From contig CANJLL010000010.1 in assembly GCA_947475545.1 (NCBI GenBank), positions 25,327-89,326 on the forward strand: 64,000 nt of DNA, in the 5' to 3' direction. Made by a program: the position numbers and the translations under genes. Under the pieces are notes generated by a model that was given only the letters and a program-made list of their open reading frames with translations, did not search any database and was not told the DNA's origin. Positions 55,174 through 62,848 of this stretch are shown here, one piece after another; within the stretch, counting starts at the first letter, position 1, and each line of letters opens with the position of its first letter. This DNA comes from Chloroflexota bacterium. Its GTDB lineage: Bacteria > Chloroflexota > Limnocylindria > Limnocylindrales > CSP1-4.

Positions 55174-55204
55174 TTGCGGAACCGCCCAACCCGTGTGCTA
55201 TGCT
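55174..55204 (+). promoter_or_regulatory. Candidate extended -10 promoter for the zinc-ribbon gene
   Basis: TTGCGG (55174-55179) and TGC-TATGCT (55196-55204) resemble a -35 box and an extended -10 element; the 19-bp gap is long, which the TGn extension can offset. Transcription would leave a leader of about 105 nt before TTG 55317, with a GGCGA/TCGCC stem-loop near 55272-55290. Confidence 0.45.
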
Positions 55205-55316
55205 GCGCGCAGGAGTCAACCTCGACTCTCACGACAACGCGGCACACGAACACTCCCTCTCATCCGGCTAACGGCGAGACAGGTTTCGCCAGCGCCGCAC
55301 GAGAAGGAGTTATTTT

Positions 55317-55703
55317 TTGTTCCAGAATTCGTCGGACAAGACGCTCACCTGCGTCGACTGCAATCAGGACTTCGCGTTCACCGCGACTGAGCAGCAGTTC
55401 TACGCGGACCGCCAGTTCAGCGAGCCGCGTCGTTGCCCCTCCTGCCGCGCCAGCCGCAAGGCTGCCCGTGGTGATGGTGGTGGTGGCAGCAGCTACTCGT
55501 CCGGTGGTGGCGGCGGCGGCTACGGCGGCGGCCGCAGCAGCGGCGGCGGGGGCGGCTTCGGCGGCGGCGGCGGCGGGACGCGCGAGATGTTCTCGGCAAC
55601 CTGCTCCAGCTGCGGCAAGGAGGCTCGCGTCCCCTTCCAGCCCACCGGCAACAAGCCCGTCTACTGCAGCGACTGCTTCCGCAATCAGCCGCGCTCCTAC
55701 TAG
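55317..55703 (+). CDS. Double zinc-ribbon protein with Gly-rich linker
   Basis: 128 residues from TTG 55317, chosen because AAGGAG (55304-55309) sits 7 nt upstream and the protein reads fully conserved from there. The first domain (about 10-48) is the zf-trcl type: CVDCNQDFAFTATEQQFYADRQF...RCPSCRASRK-like spacing with four Cys. A Gly/Ser/Tyr-rich linker (about 52-88) follows, then a second ribbon CSSCGKEARVPFQPTGNKPVYCSDCF with four Cys. Small proteins of this design are widespread in Chloroflexota and thought to bind nucleic acid. The Gly-rich linker, long leader and strong ribosome-binding site resemble abundant cold-shock-type RNA-binding proteins. A perfect hairpin follows. Confidence 0.88.
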   Translation: MFQNSSDKTLTCVDCNQDFAFTATEQQFYADRQFSEPRRCPSCRASRKAARGDGGGGSSYSSGGGGGGYGGGRSSGGGGGFGGGGGGTREMFSATCSSCGKEARVPFQPTGNKPVYCSDCFRNQPRSY

Positions 55704-55757
55704 CCGCGACTGACCCGGCCGGCGCGCAAGCGTCCGGCCGGTCCAGCAGCAACAGCG

Positions 55758-55790
55758 AACAAGCCCGGGGCCATTGGCCCCGGGCTTGTT
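55758..55790. terminator. 15-bp perfect hairpin between convergent genes
   Basis: 55758-55772 pairs perfectly with 55776-55790 across an ATT loop. It starts 54 nt after the zinc-ribbon stop and ends 36 nt before the LLM stop, and can serve both strands. AACAAG/CTTGTT at the base gives the plus-strand transcript a short U-containing end. Confidence 0.75.
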
Positions 55791-55826
55791 GATTCCCTGC
55801 GTTGCCGGCGCCACCGCCGGCGACCC

Positions 55827-56849
55827 TCAGCTGAAGGCGGGGATGATGGTCTCCGCCCAGAGGTCCATCTGGGAGCGCATCTCGTCCATGCTGGCATACA
55901 GGAGCTTCAGCTCAAAGTGGGTCACCCCCGCCTCGATGAACTCTTCGACCCGGCGGCGGACGTCATCAACCGAGCCGATGATGTGGCGATCCAGGGCAAA
56001 CTGGATGTCGTCCACGTCGCGCTCGTAGGTCTTGCTGCTGGTCCTGACCGTCGGCAGGCCACGCTCCAGCGCCGCCTCGCGGGTCTTGGCGATGACCGTC
56101 AGCTTCTCGACGGCCATCTCGATCTTGTTGGGGTCGCGCCCGGCCTCCTCGGCCGTCTGGCGGACAATGACGACGCCGCGGGCCATCTCGCTGGGCGAGA
56201 GCCAGCCGGGGACCCAGACATCGCCCAGGCGCCCGGTGCGGCGAGCCGCATGATCCGTCCAGCCGCCAACCCAGAGGGGCGGGCCCGGCCGCTGGAGGGG
56301 CTTCGGGAACATCTCGGCGTCCTTGAACGTGACGAACGGGCCGTCGTACGAGGCGAGGCCCTGCTCCCAGATCGCGCGCATGGCGCGGATGAAGTCGTCC
56401 GTCATGGGGCCGCGCTTGGCGAAGTCGACCCCAAAGACCTCGAACTCGTCGGACGCCTCGGTCGCCTTGGAGCCCAGCCCCACGCCCAGCATCAGCCGGC
56501 CGTTCGACCAGTGGTCCAGCGTCGCCGCCTGCTTGGCGAGATAGATGGGGTTCTTGGTGGGAACCACGATGCAGGCCACGCCCAGCTTGACCCGCTTGGT
56601 GATCGCAGCGAGATAGGACAGCGTGGTCATCGACTCGAAGAAGTCGGCCGACTGATCATCCGTCAGGGCTTCGTGCGCGCCGGACGAGATGTGGTGGCGG
56701 TGCATCTCCGAGCTCCACACGATGTGGTCGTGCACGAAGATGGAATCAAAGCCCATCTCCTCGGCATCGAGCGCGGCGCGCACGATGTTGGCGGTGGAGG
56801 TCAGGGGTCCGGAGTTCGGCACGCGGACGCCGAACGAGATCTTGGTCAT
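55827..56849 (-). CDS. LLM-class oxidoreductase, probably F420-dependent
   Basis: 340 residues from ATG at 56849. Conserved blocks: FGVRVPNSGPL, GFDSIFVHDHIVWSSE, LGVACIVVPTKNPIYLAKQAATLDHWSNGRLMLGVGLG and GGWTDHAARRTGRLGDVWVPGW. These fit the F420-dependent luciferase-like family. The C-terminal DDIQFALDRHIIGSVDDVRRRVEEFIEAGVTHFEL is the usual closing strand. The substrate is unknown. It stands alone on the minus strand, divergent from the peptidase-like gene. Confidence 0.88.
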   Translation of the reverse strand: MTKISFGVRVPNSGPLTSTANIVRAALDAEEMGFDSIFVHDHIVWSSEMHRHHISSGAHEALTDDQSADFFESMTTLSYLAAITKRVKLGVACIVVPTKNPIYLAKQAATLDHWSNGRLMLGVGLGSKATEASDEFEVFGVDFAKRGPMTDDFIRAMRAIWEQGLASYDGPFVTFKDAEMFPKPLQRPGPPLWVGGWTDHAARRTGRLGDVWVPGWLSPSEMARGVVIVRQTAEEAGRDPNKIEMAVEKLTVIAKTREAALERGLPTVRTSSKTYERDVDDIQFALDRHIIGSVDDVRRRVEEFIEAGVTHFELKLLYASMDEMRSQMDLWAETIIPAFS

Positions 56850-56945
56850 GGGCAGTGGTCTCCGGGTGCGGGCGCGGCGGCGCCACGGTCCAATGGTGCG
56901 GACATTCTGGCAGGGTCTGGGCCGAAGTTCTGGTCTAATGGCGGC

Positions 56946-57839
56946 ATGCGTGCCGTCCCGCGCCCCCAGCGGCTGTCCCGCTCACGTCCCCGGGGCGACG
57001 CGGGCTGGCTGGCCACCGTCGCGCTGCTCGTCGGGATCGTGACGTCGGCCTGCACCCCGTTGGCCCTGGCGCCGGTGAGCCCGTCGGTCGTCGCACAGCC
57101 GGCGACCGAGCAGGCATCGAGGTCGCCATCGAGCGCCCCCCGCGAGGCCGAGGCGCCCCATGCGCCCGCCACTGGTGCGCCGGCGTCCGCCGCCCCGCTC
57201 GCTCCTGGTGCGGCCACCGCTCCCCCGCCGCCCACCGAGCCCTTCGAGGTCAGCCTGGCGTCGGCCGCGGACTTCGTCGCGCAATACACCTTCGAATAGT
57301 GCGTGGGCGCCAGCCTGCAGATGGCCCTCAACATGCAGGGCACCAACGACGATCGCACCAGGGCCCGGCAGCAGCAGCTCTGGGAGATGGCCCGCGACCG
57401 CTCGTCGAGCCCGTTCGGCGGCGCCAACCCGGGCGGCTGGACCGCGGCGCTCAACGACCTGGGTGTGGGGCCGTATGCGCTCGTCTCCCGGCCGGACATG
57501 GACTCGTCGCTCCGCACCGCCGCGGCCGCCCTCCGGACAACGGGCCGCCCGGTGGGCCTGGTGATGTGGTCCGGCCGTCACGCGTGGGTGATGAGCGGCT
57601 TTACGTCGCTGGGCGACCCGGCGAGCCGGGGCGACTTCGAGGTGACCGGGGTGCGGGTCCTGGATCCGCTCTACCCGTACGGCGACAACAGGTGGGGCCC
57701 GTCGCCGCGCCCCAACACGCTGATGACCCCCGCCGACCTTGGGACGCAGTTCGTGGCCCGCCTCACCTTCCGGGTGGACCTGGGCGTGCCGCCCGGCTAC
57801 CTGCTGGTGCTCCCGCTGCCGGCGTCGCCCGCGGCCTGA
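56946..57839 (+). pseudogene. Secreted C39-peptidase-like protein interrupted by an in-frame TAG
   Basis: 298 codons from ATG 56946. A basic start and a hydrophobic segment with lipobox-like TSACT (about residues 20-36) give an exported protein with a Pro/Ala linker to about residue 95. TAG at 57297-57299 is codon 118, in FVAQYTFE-stop-CVGASLQMALNM. The reading frame continues without damage for 180 codons: QLWEMARDR, GRPVGLVMWSGRHAWVMSGF and VLDPLYPYG. Cys119, the His in RHAWVMSGF and the Asp in VLDPLY look like the triad of C39-like papain-fold peptidases, where the nucleophile usually follows a Trp. The stop therefore replaces a likely Trp just before the catalytic Cys. Confidence 0.75.
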
Positions 57840-57848
57840 CCAACCGGA

Positions 57849-57875
57849 GGCGCCGGCCCGCAGGCGCCGGCCCGA
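57849..57875. repeat. Direct repeat of 13 bp between convergent genes
   Basis: AGGCGCCGGCCCG occurs at 57849-57861 and 57863-57875. GGCGCC is self-complementary, so each copy can also fold; it may help end transcription of the two convergent genes. Confidence 0.6.
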
Positions 57876-57887
57876 GGGGTTCGGCCG

Positions 57888-59273
57888 TCAGGCCTCGCCC
57901 GCCTCCCGCCGAACGATCCGCCCGAACCCGGGCTGGCCGACAACCCTGCCGTCGCGATAGACCACGGATCCGCGCACCAGCGTGAGGCGGGGCAGGCCCG
58001 TGAACGTCTCGCCCGTGAACGCGCTCCAGCCGCACTTGCTGAGCACGTCTTCCTCGCGGAACGTGGCGCGAGCGTCCAGATCCACGGCGACGATGTCCGC
58101 GTCGGAGCCGGGCAGGATCGCGCCCTTGCGCGGGTAGACGCCCAGCACCCTGGCGGGTGCCGCCGAGCCGGCCTCCACCAGCCGCTCCAGCGTCAGCTCG
58201 CCGCGGTCCACCCGCGTCAGGAATGCCGACAGGGTCTCCTGGAGGTGCGGGATCCCGCCCGCCGACTTCCACATGTCGGTCCAGCCGATCTCCTTCTCGG
58301 CGCGCGTGTGGGGGGCGTGGTCCGTGCCGATCACGTCGATGGTCCCGTCGCGGAACGCCTCCCAGAGCGGCTCCGACTGGCCGTCGCCGATGTACGTGGA
58401 GAGGGCGTAGGGGCCAAGGCGCTCGATGTTGGCCCAGTCGTTGGCGATCAGCAGGCAGACCGGGTTGACCTCGGCCGTGACGTGCTGGCCGGCTGCCTTG
58501 GCGGCCCGGACGATGTCGGCCATGCGGCCGGTCTTCATGTGCAGGACGTGGAGGTGCACCCCGGTTGCCGCCTGGATCCGGACCAGCTGGGAGGTGGGGC
58601 CGTCCCAGACGATCCCCTCGAAGGCCGCGTACGCCTGCGCATAGGCCCGGGCATCCCGCTCGCCGCGCGCCCAGGCCCGCCGCTCGATGACGCCCAGGAG
58701 AGCCGGGTCGTGGCCGTGGACGAACATCGGGAGGTTGGTCCGCGCGATCGCCTCCGCGGCCTCGAACAGGTGGCCGCTGTCGCCCACACCCTTGCCGGAC
58801 TGGCGCAGGTCCGCGCCCGAGACCATGAACAGCTTGAAGCCCGGCGCACCGGCCGCGGCCAGACCATCGATCTCCTCGATCAGCGCGCCCGACGGGAAGT
58901 GGTTGAAGTCTACGTACGCGGACCGCTCGTACAGCGAGATGGCCTCGTGGTAGCGCTCCAGGGTGCTGGTCACGGGATCCGTGTTGGGCATCCCGATGAC
59001 GGTGGTGTAGCCACCGGCGGCCGCGGCCCGCGTGGCGTGGGCGATGTCCTCCTTGTGCGCCTGGCCGGGCTCCCGGAGGTGGGTGTGGGTGTCGATCAGG
59101 CCGGGCAGGAGCGTCAGGCCTGCAACGTCGATGACCTCGCGGGCGGGCGCCGGCGCCTCACCGGCGGACAGGCCCACGATCCGGCCACCATCGATCTCCA
59201 CGTCGGCACGGATCCGGCCCGCCGGGGTGACCACGGTCCCGCCGCGCAGCACGAGGTCGATTCTGTCCGCCAC
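57888..59273 (-). CDS. Dihydroorotase/allantoinase family amidohydrolase
   Basis: 461 residues from GTG at 59273. Metal-site motifs of cyclic amidohydrolases are complete: DTHTHLREPG with the HxH pair, GFKLFMVSG with the Lys that is carbamylated in the family, FVHGHDP and HLHVLHMKT with His ligands, and the Asp in IGTDHAPH. The protein is longer than single-function dihydroorotase and closest in pattern to allantoinase-like members. No pyrimidine or purine-degradation gene is adjacent, so dihydroorotate, allantoin or another cyclic amide is possible. Confidence 0.88.
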   Translation of the reverse strand: MADRIDLVLRGGTVVTPAGRIRADVEIDGGRIVGLSAGEAPAPAREVIDVAGLTLLPGLIDTHTHLREPGQAHKEDIAHATRAAAAGGYTTVIGMPNTDPVTSTLERYHEAISLYERSAYVDFNHFPSGALIEEIDGLAAAGAPGFKLFMVSGADLRQSGKGVGDSGHLFEAAEAIARTNLPMFVHGHDPALLGVIERRAWARGERDARAYAQAYAAFEGIVWDGPTSQLVRIQAATGVHLHVLHMKTGRMADIVRAAKAAGQHVTAEVNPVCLLIANDWANIERLGPYALSTYIGDGQSEPLWEAFRDGTIDVIGTDHAPHTRAEKEIGWTDMWKSAGGIPHLQETLSAFLTRVDRGELTLERLVEAGSAAPARVLGVYPRKGAILPGSDADIVAVDLDARATFREEDVLSKCGWSAFTGETFTGLPRLTLVRGSVVYRDGRVVGQPGFGRIVRREAGEA

Positions 59274-59353
59274 CCTGACCCTCCAACTGGTGCCGCGCCG
59301 CTCCGCGCGTGCGCGGGGATGGTCGCATGTCGCGGGGGCCCCCGCCGGAGGAT

Positions 59354-59387
59354 GCGGGCCCGCGTCGGGCGTCCGACGCGGGCCCGC
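59354..59387 (-). terminator. 15-bp perfect hairpin after the response-regulator gene
   Basis: 59354-59368 pairs perfectly with 59373-59387 across a GCGT loop, 9 nt after the minus-strand stop at 59397. Confidence 0.7.
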
Positions 59388-59396
59388 GCTGGAGGC

Positions 59397-60605
59397 CTAG
59401 TGGCCCCCCACCGTGGGGCGCGGCAGCAGGCCGTCACCCAGCGAGACCCAGCCCTGTTCCAGCACGTAGCGCGCCAGGTGGGTCCGGTTAGCGCACGCGT
59501 ACCGGTCAAACAGTCGGCGGAGCATGCCCTCGACCGTCTTGACGCGAATCCCCAGGGCGTCGGCGACCTCGTCATTGGAGGCCCCGCGCGCCAGGAGCCG
59601 GAGGAGCTCCATCTCACGCTGCGTGGGCATTCGCGGCGCCTCCCGCGCGCTGGCCAGGACCCGGTTGGAGAAGACCTGGCGACCCTCCTCGGCGGCATGG
59701 ATGGCGCCCAGGATCTCGGCGGGGTCCGCCGTCTTGGAGAGGAACCCCGTCGCCCCCAGCGCCACGGTCCGCGCGTGATGGCCTTGGTGGTCGTAGGCGG
59801 TGTACATGAGGAACGCGGCACGGTCGTGGTGACGTGCCAGGAGGTCAAGGCCAGCGTCGCGGCCGCCCAGCATGATGTCGCACAGGACCACGTCCGGGCC
59901 CGTCTCCTGGATCAGACGATCCGCGGTCGCCACGTCGCGGGCGATGCCGGCGACTTCCACCGACGGGTCCGCCGAGACCAGCGCCGCCAGGCCTTCCGCC
60001 ATCGCGGGATGGTCCTCGACGATCAAGAGTCGAACCACGGGCGGCTCCTTGCGCGAGAAGGGGGATCGCACCCGGGGCCTCGTCGGAGCGCCGCCTCCGG
60101 TCCCGGCTGGCCGCATCTTACCCGGGCCTGGACCGGCCAGACACTCGTCGTCCCCTCCACCCTCACCGCCACCGCCGCCGAAGGTGGCCTGCAGACCGGC
60201 CCGGAACGCGGCCTTGTCCGCGGCGGAGAAGCGTGCGTCGGGATGGAGCAGCATGAAGTCCCACGTCGGCATCTCACCGTCGCGGACGGTCTCCACGAGG
60301 TCGTCCGACTCCTGGCGCGCGGTGCCCCAGGTCGAGAAGTTGAGCTTCTCGCGGCCCTCGTCGACGTGCCGCTGGAGCAGCCACGAGACGGGTGCGACGT
60401 TGGAGTACCACGGCCACGTTGTCTCGTTGCTGTGGCAGTCGAAGCAGGCGGTCACCGCCATCGCCCGAGTGGTCGGAGAGTTCCAGGCGGGCTCTGCGAG
60501 CACCGGCGGGTTGGCGTGGTTGTGCCCGTACGGGACCAGCTGGATCACGAGGAAGCCGGCGACGAGGACGACGAACAGCCGGAGGGTGAGTCCGCGGGTG
60601 GTCAT
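59397..60605 (-). CDS. Haem-binding domain and LuxR-type response regulator in one reading frame
   Basis: 402 codons from ATG at 60605. Residues 1-145 are a Haem_bd-type exported protein: a signal-anchor helix (about 8-25), CFDCHSNETTWPWYSNVAPVSW with the CxxCH haem site, HVDEGREKLNFSTW and a Gly-rich end. Residues about 190-402 are a NarL/LuxR response regulator: LIVEDHPAMAEG, phospho-acceptor in VLCDIMLG, Lys in FLSKTADP and a helix-turn-helix REMELLRLLARGASNDEVADAL. The joining 45 residues look like intergenic sequence, and an AAGGAG plus GTG stands at the regulator start (60038). An exported haem domain cannot sensibly be joined to a DNA-binding regulator, so the natural products are probably two proteins. 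Confidence 0.8.
   Translation of the reverse strand: MTTRGLTLRLFVVLVAGFLVIQLVPYGHNHANPPVLAEPAWNSPTTRAMAVTACFDCHSNETTWPWYSNVAPVSWLLQRHVDEGREKLNFSTWGTARQESDDLVETVRDGEMPTWDFMLLHPDARFSAADKAAFRAGLQATFGGGGGEGGGDDECLAGPGPGKMRPAGTGGGAPTRPRVRSPFSRKEPPVVRLLIVEDHPAMAEGLAALVSADPSVEVAGIARDVATADRLIQETGPDVVLCDIMLGGRDAGLDLLARHHDRAAFLMYTAYDHQGHHARTVALGATGFLSKTADPAEILGAIHAAEEGRQVFSNRVLASAREAPRMPTQREMELLRLLARGASNDEVADALGIRVKTVEGMLRRLFDRYACANRTHLARYVLEQGWVSLGDGLLPRPTVGGH
60036..60050 (-). promoter_or_regulatory. Internal ribosome-binding site and GTG start of the LuxR regulator
   Basis: On the minus strand AAGGAG (60050-60045) lies 6 nt before GTG (60038-60036), which begins VVRLLIVEDHP, the normal first strand of a receiver domain. 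It gives an independent 213-residue regulator (59397-60038). Confidence 0.75.
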
Positions 60606-60633
60606 GCGGCCAGGCCACCCGCCCGCCGGTCGC

Positions 60634-61048
60634 TCAGCACGGCTCGCCGGATTCGACGAACAGCGCGTCCGGGTCTGGCGCGTCCGCGGCGACGGTCGTC
60701 ACGGCCTGGATCGGGGCCACGATCAGATCCCGGGGCTGCCGGATCCGCGAACGAACGGCCGTCACCATGCGTGCGACCGCCGGGGGGCAGCAGGTGGCGT
60801 CGAACCAGCGCCCAGCCCGCGACCGCGGCAGCCGCCCCGGCGGCGAGCAGCAGGCCGCCCAGGGCCATGGCCCGGCGGGAGATCAGTGGCTTGGGCGCGA
60901 ATGGGCGCGGGAGCGCGAACGTCGGAACCCTGAACCTGGGCAGCCCCAACCGCGGAGGCTCCATCGCGGGCAGGTCGAACGCCGGGGTCTCGAACTCCTT
61001 GGCGGGGGTTGCCAGGGCCATCCCGGGCAGGTGCAGACGGGCAAGCAT
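60634..61048 (-). pseudogene. Single-helix membrane protein disrupted by a +1 frameshift in a C6 run
   Basis: From ATG at 61048 the frame reads a Pro-rich N-terminus (FETPAFDLPAMEPPRLGLP), then PLISRRAMALGGLLLAAGAA and VAGWALVRRHLLPP, a clear membrane helix. After the six-base run at 60782-60787 (C6 on the coding strand) it turns into Arg/Gly/Asp-rich nonsense. If one base of the run is removed the protein continues PAVARMVTAVRSRIRQPRDL, IVAPIQAVTTVAADAPDPDA and LFVESGEPC to TGA 60634-60636, about 137 residues in all. The haem-binding gene starts 28 nt after that stop, so both are one operon. Function unknown. Indel, sequencing error or slippage are all possible. Confidence 0.8.
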
Positions 61049-61337
61049 CGCGGCCTCCGTGGCCGACCGCGGGCGCGATGGCCCGCTATGCGTCGGCACT
61101 GACCTTCTCTCCTCAGGCTGTCCTGAGGGGACGCCGCGGACCAGTGCCATCGCGCCCGAAGGCCCGGGGCCGAGGGGGACGGCCATCGGGCTGGATCCCG
61201 GTCAGCGGCGAGGGCCTAACCCGGCGACCGCCCCGCGGTACGATCCACGGGCGCCCAGGGTCGGCCGGCAGCGAAGTCGGGACGGGTCGCGGCGGACCGG
61301 GGCCGGACCCCGGCGGACGGACGGACGGAGGGCCACG

Positions 61338-62285
61338 ATGCGCGTCTTCATCACCGGGACCGGGGTCGTCGGCTGCCACGCAGCGCGAGACCTGCTGGCC
61401 CGTGGCGACGAGGTGGTGCTCTTCGACCTGGCGCCCCGCCAGGAGTTCATCAGGCGCGTGGTGGGTCGGGACGTCCCGGTGGTCCGCGGCGACATCCGCG
61501 AGCTGCCCGGGTTGCTCTCGGTGATGGGCGACCTCCGGCCGGACGTGGTGATCCACACGGCGGCCCTTGTCGGCGGCCAGGCCAGCGTCCTGCCGTGGCG
61601 CGGCTTCGAGGTCAACGTCGTCGGCACGATGAACGTCGCCGAGGCCGTCCGCAGCCTGGGCGTCCGGCGGCTGGTCCACGCCAGCACCCTTGGCGTCTTC
61701 GATCGATCGGCCCCGCAGGTGGCGCCGCTCAGGGAGACGGACCAGCTGGGCGGCAACGACCGGATGTACGGCACGTCCAAGGTCGCCTGCGAGCAGCTGC
61801 TGCGGGCGTACGCCGGAACCTACAAGTTCCAGTTGGCGATGCTCCGGTTCGCCTCCGTGTACGGCTACGGCTACGCCGGGACCGGCTCGGCGCCCACCAT
61901 CGCCATCTTCGACATGCTCCGCGACATCCTCGCCGGGCGCCCCGCCGTCCTGGGTGCCGGCATGCCCGACGTCGACGAACTGGTCTACATCGAGGACCTG
62001 ATCCGCGGCGTGATCGCGGCTACCACGCAGGAGACGCTCCCCCACCACACGTTCAACCTGGGCGGGGGCAGGCTCACCAGCGCCGACGACATCGTGGAGG
62101 CGGCGCGGGCGGCCTTCCCGGGCGCGGATGTCACGCGGCCCGCGGGCGACGGATCCGGCGGCGGCCGGGCGAAGATCGAGCAGCCCATGGACATCGCGCG
62201 CGCCCGGACCGAGCTGGGCTACGAGATCCGCTTCGACCTCCAGGCCGGCCTGCAGGACCTGGCCACCCGGATCGCACAGGCCTGA
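61338..62285 (+). CDS. NAD-dependent sugar epimerase/dehydratase (extended SDR)
   Basis: 315 residues from ATG 61338 behind GGAGGG. The NAD-binding loop reads ITGTGVVGCHAAR (Gly-x-Gly-x-x-Gly with Thr in the first spacer); DLRPDVVIHTAAL follows, catalytic Ser-Thr in VHASTLGVFD, and the Tyr-x-x-x-Lys pair in MYGTSKVACEQ. The substrate side has VYIEDLIRG and FNLGGG. The family interconverts or dehydrates nucleotide sugars or reduces related ketones; the exact reaction cannot be told. Followed after 49 nt by a VOC protein on the same strand. Confidence 0.9.
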   Translation: MRVFITGTGVVGCHAARDLLARGDEVVLFDLAPRQEFIRRVVGRDVPVVRGDIRELPGLLSVMGDLRPDVVIHTAALVGGQASVLPWRGFEVNVVGTMNVAEAVRSLGVRRLVHASTLGVFDRSAPQVAPLRETDQLGGNDRMYGTSKVACEQLLRAYAGTYKFQLAMLRFASVYGYGYAGTGSAPTIAIFDMLRDILAGRPAVLGAGMPDVDELVYIEDLIRGVIAATTQETLPHHTFNLGGGRLTSADDIVEAARAAFPGADVTRPAGDGSGGGRAKIEQPMDIARARTELGYEIRFDLQAGLQDLATRIAQA

Positions 62286-62334
62286 GCCAGGCGGCCGCGG
62301 TCGGCTCCATCGCTCACACCACAGGAGGATCGCC

Positions 62335-62751
62335 ATGTCGATGCCCGGGCTCCGCTTCGCCCACGTCGCCTTCCGCGTCGCTGACATCCAGCGGTCGCTG
62401 CGTTGGTACAAGGACGTCTTTGGCGCCGAGCTGGTCTGCCACGTGGAGGCCGTGGGCCCCAAGCCGGAGTACTACTACGCGGAGTTCCGGCACGGCCAGA
62501 TGATCGAGTTCTTCACCGGGGGCCAGGACGCCCCCGAGCGCGCCGTCAACGCCAGCGGCTTCGAGCACCTCAGCCTCATCGTCGACGACATCCAGGCGGC
62601 GCTCGTGCACCTGCAGGCCACCGGCGCCACCATCGTTCGACCGTACTTCGAGGGCCGGGCCAGGCAGAAGATCGTGTACGTGGGTGATCCTGACGGCAAC
62701 GTCATCGAGCTGATGGAGATCCCGCCGGACTCGCCCATCTACCGCGCCTGA
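62335..62751 (+). CDS. VOC (glyoxalase/bleomycin-resistance) family protein
   Basis: 138 residues from ATG 62335 behind AGGAGG. Two beta-alpha-beta-beta-beta modules: the first begins RFAHVAFRVADIQRSLRWYKDVFG with a His ligand, the second GFEHLSLIVDDIQAALVHL with the second His, and GDPDGNVIELMEI supplies the Glu. This is a typical metal-dependent VOC fold (lyase, isomerase, dioxygenase or binding protein). The pairing with a sugar epimerase gene hints at a common small-molecule pathway. Confidence 0.9.
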   Translation: MSMPGLRFAHVAFRVADIQRSLRWYKDVFGAELVCHVEAVGPKPEYYYAEFRHGQMIEFFTGGQDAPERAVNASGFEHLSLIVDDIQAALVHLQATGATIVRPYFEGRARQKIVYVGDPDGNVIELMEIPPDSPIYRA

Positions 62752-62848
62752 CGCCACGCATCCGGGCGGGCCAACAGGCCGCGCCCGCACGCCGGCCGGG
62801 GGGATACGTCCTTGGGCCCGGCCGCAAGGACCACGGCAGAGGTGGCCA

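Noticed and set aside
58245..61337. Long plus-strand open frame upstream of the epimerase, about 1000 codons
   Set aside because: It runs antisense through the amidohydrolase and the haem/LuxR gene, both with clear motifs; only the part from ATG 61338 is real.
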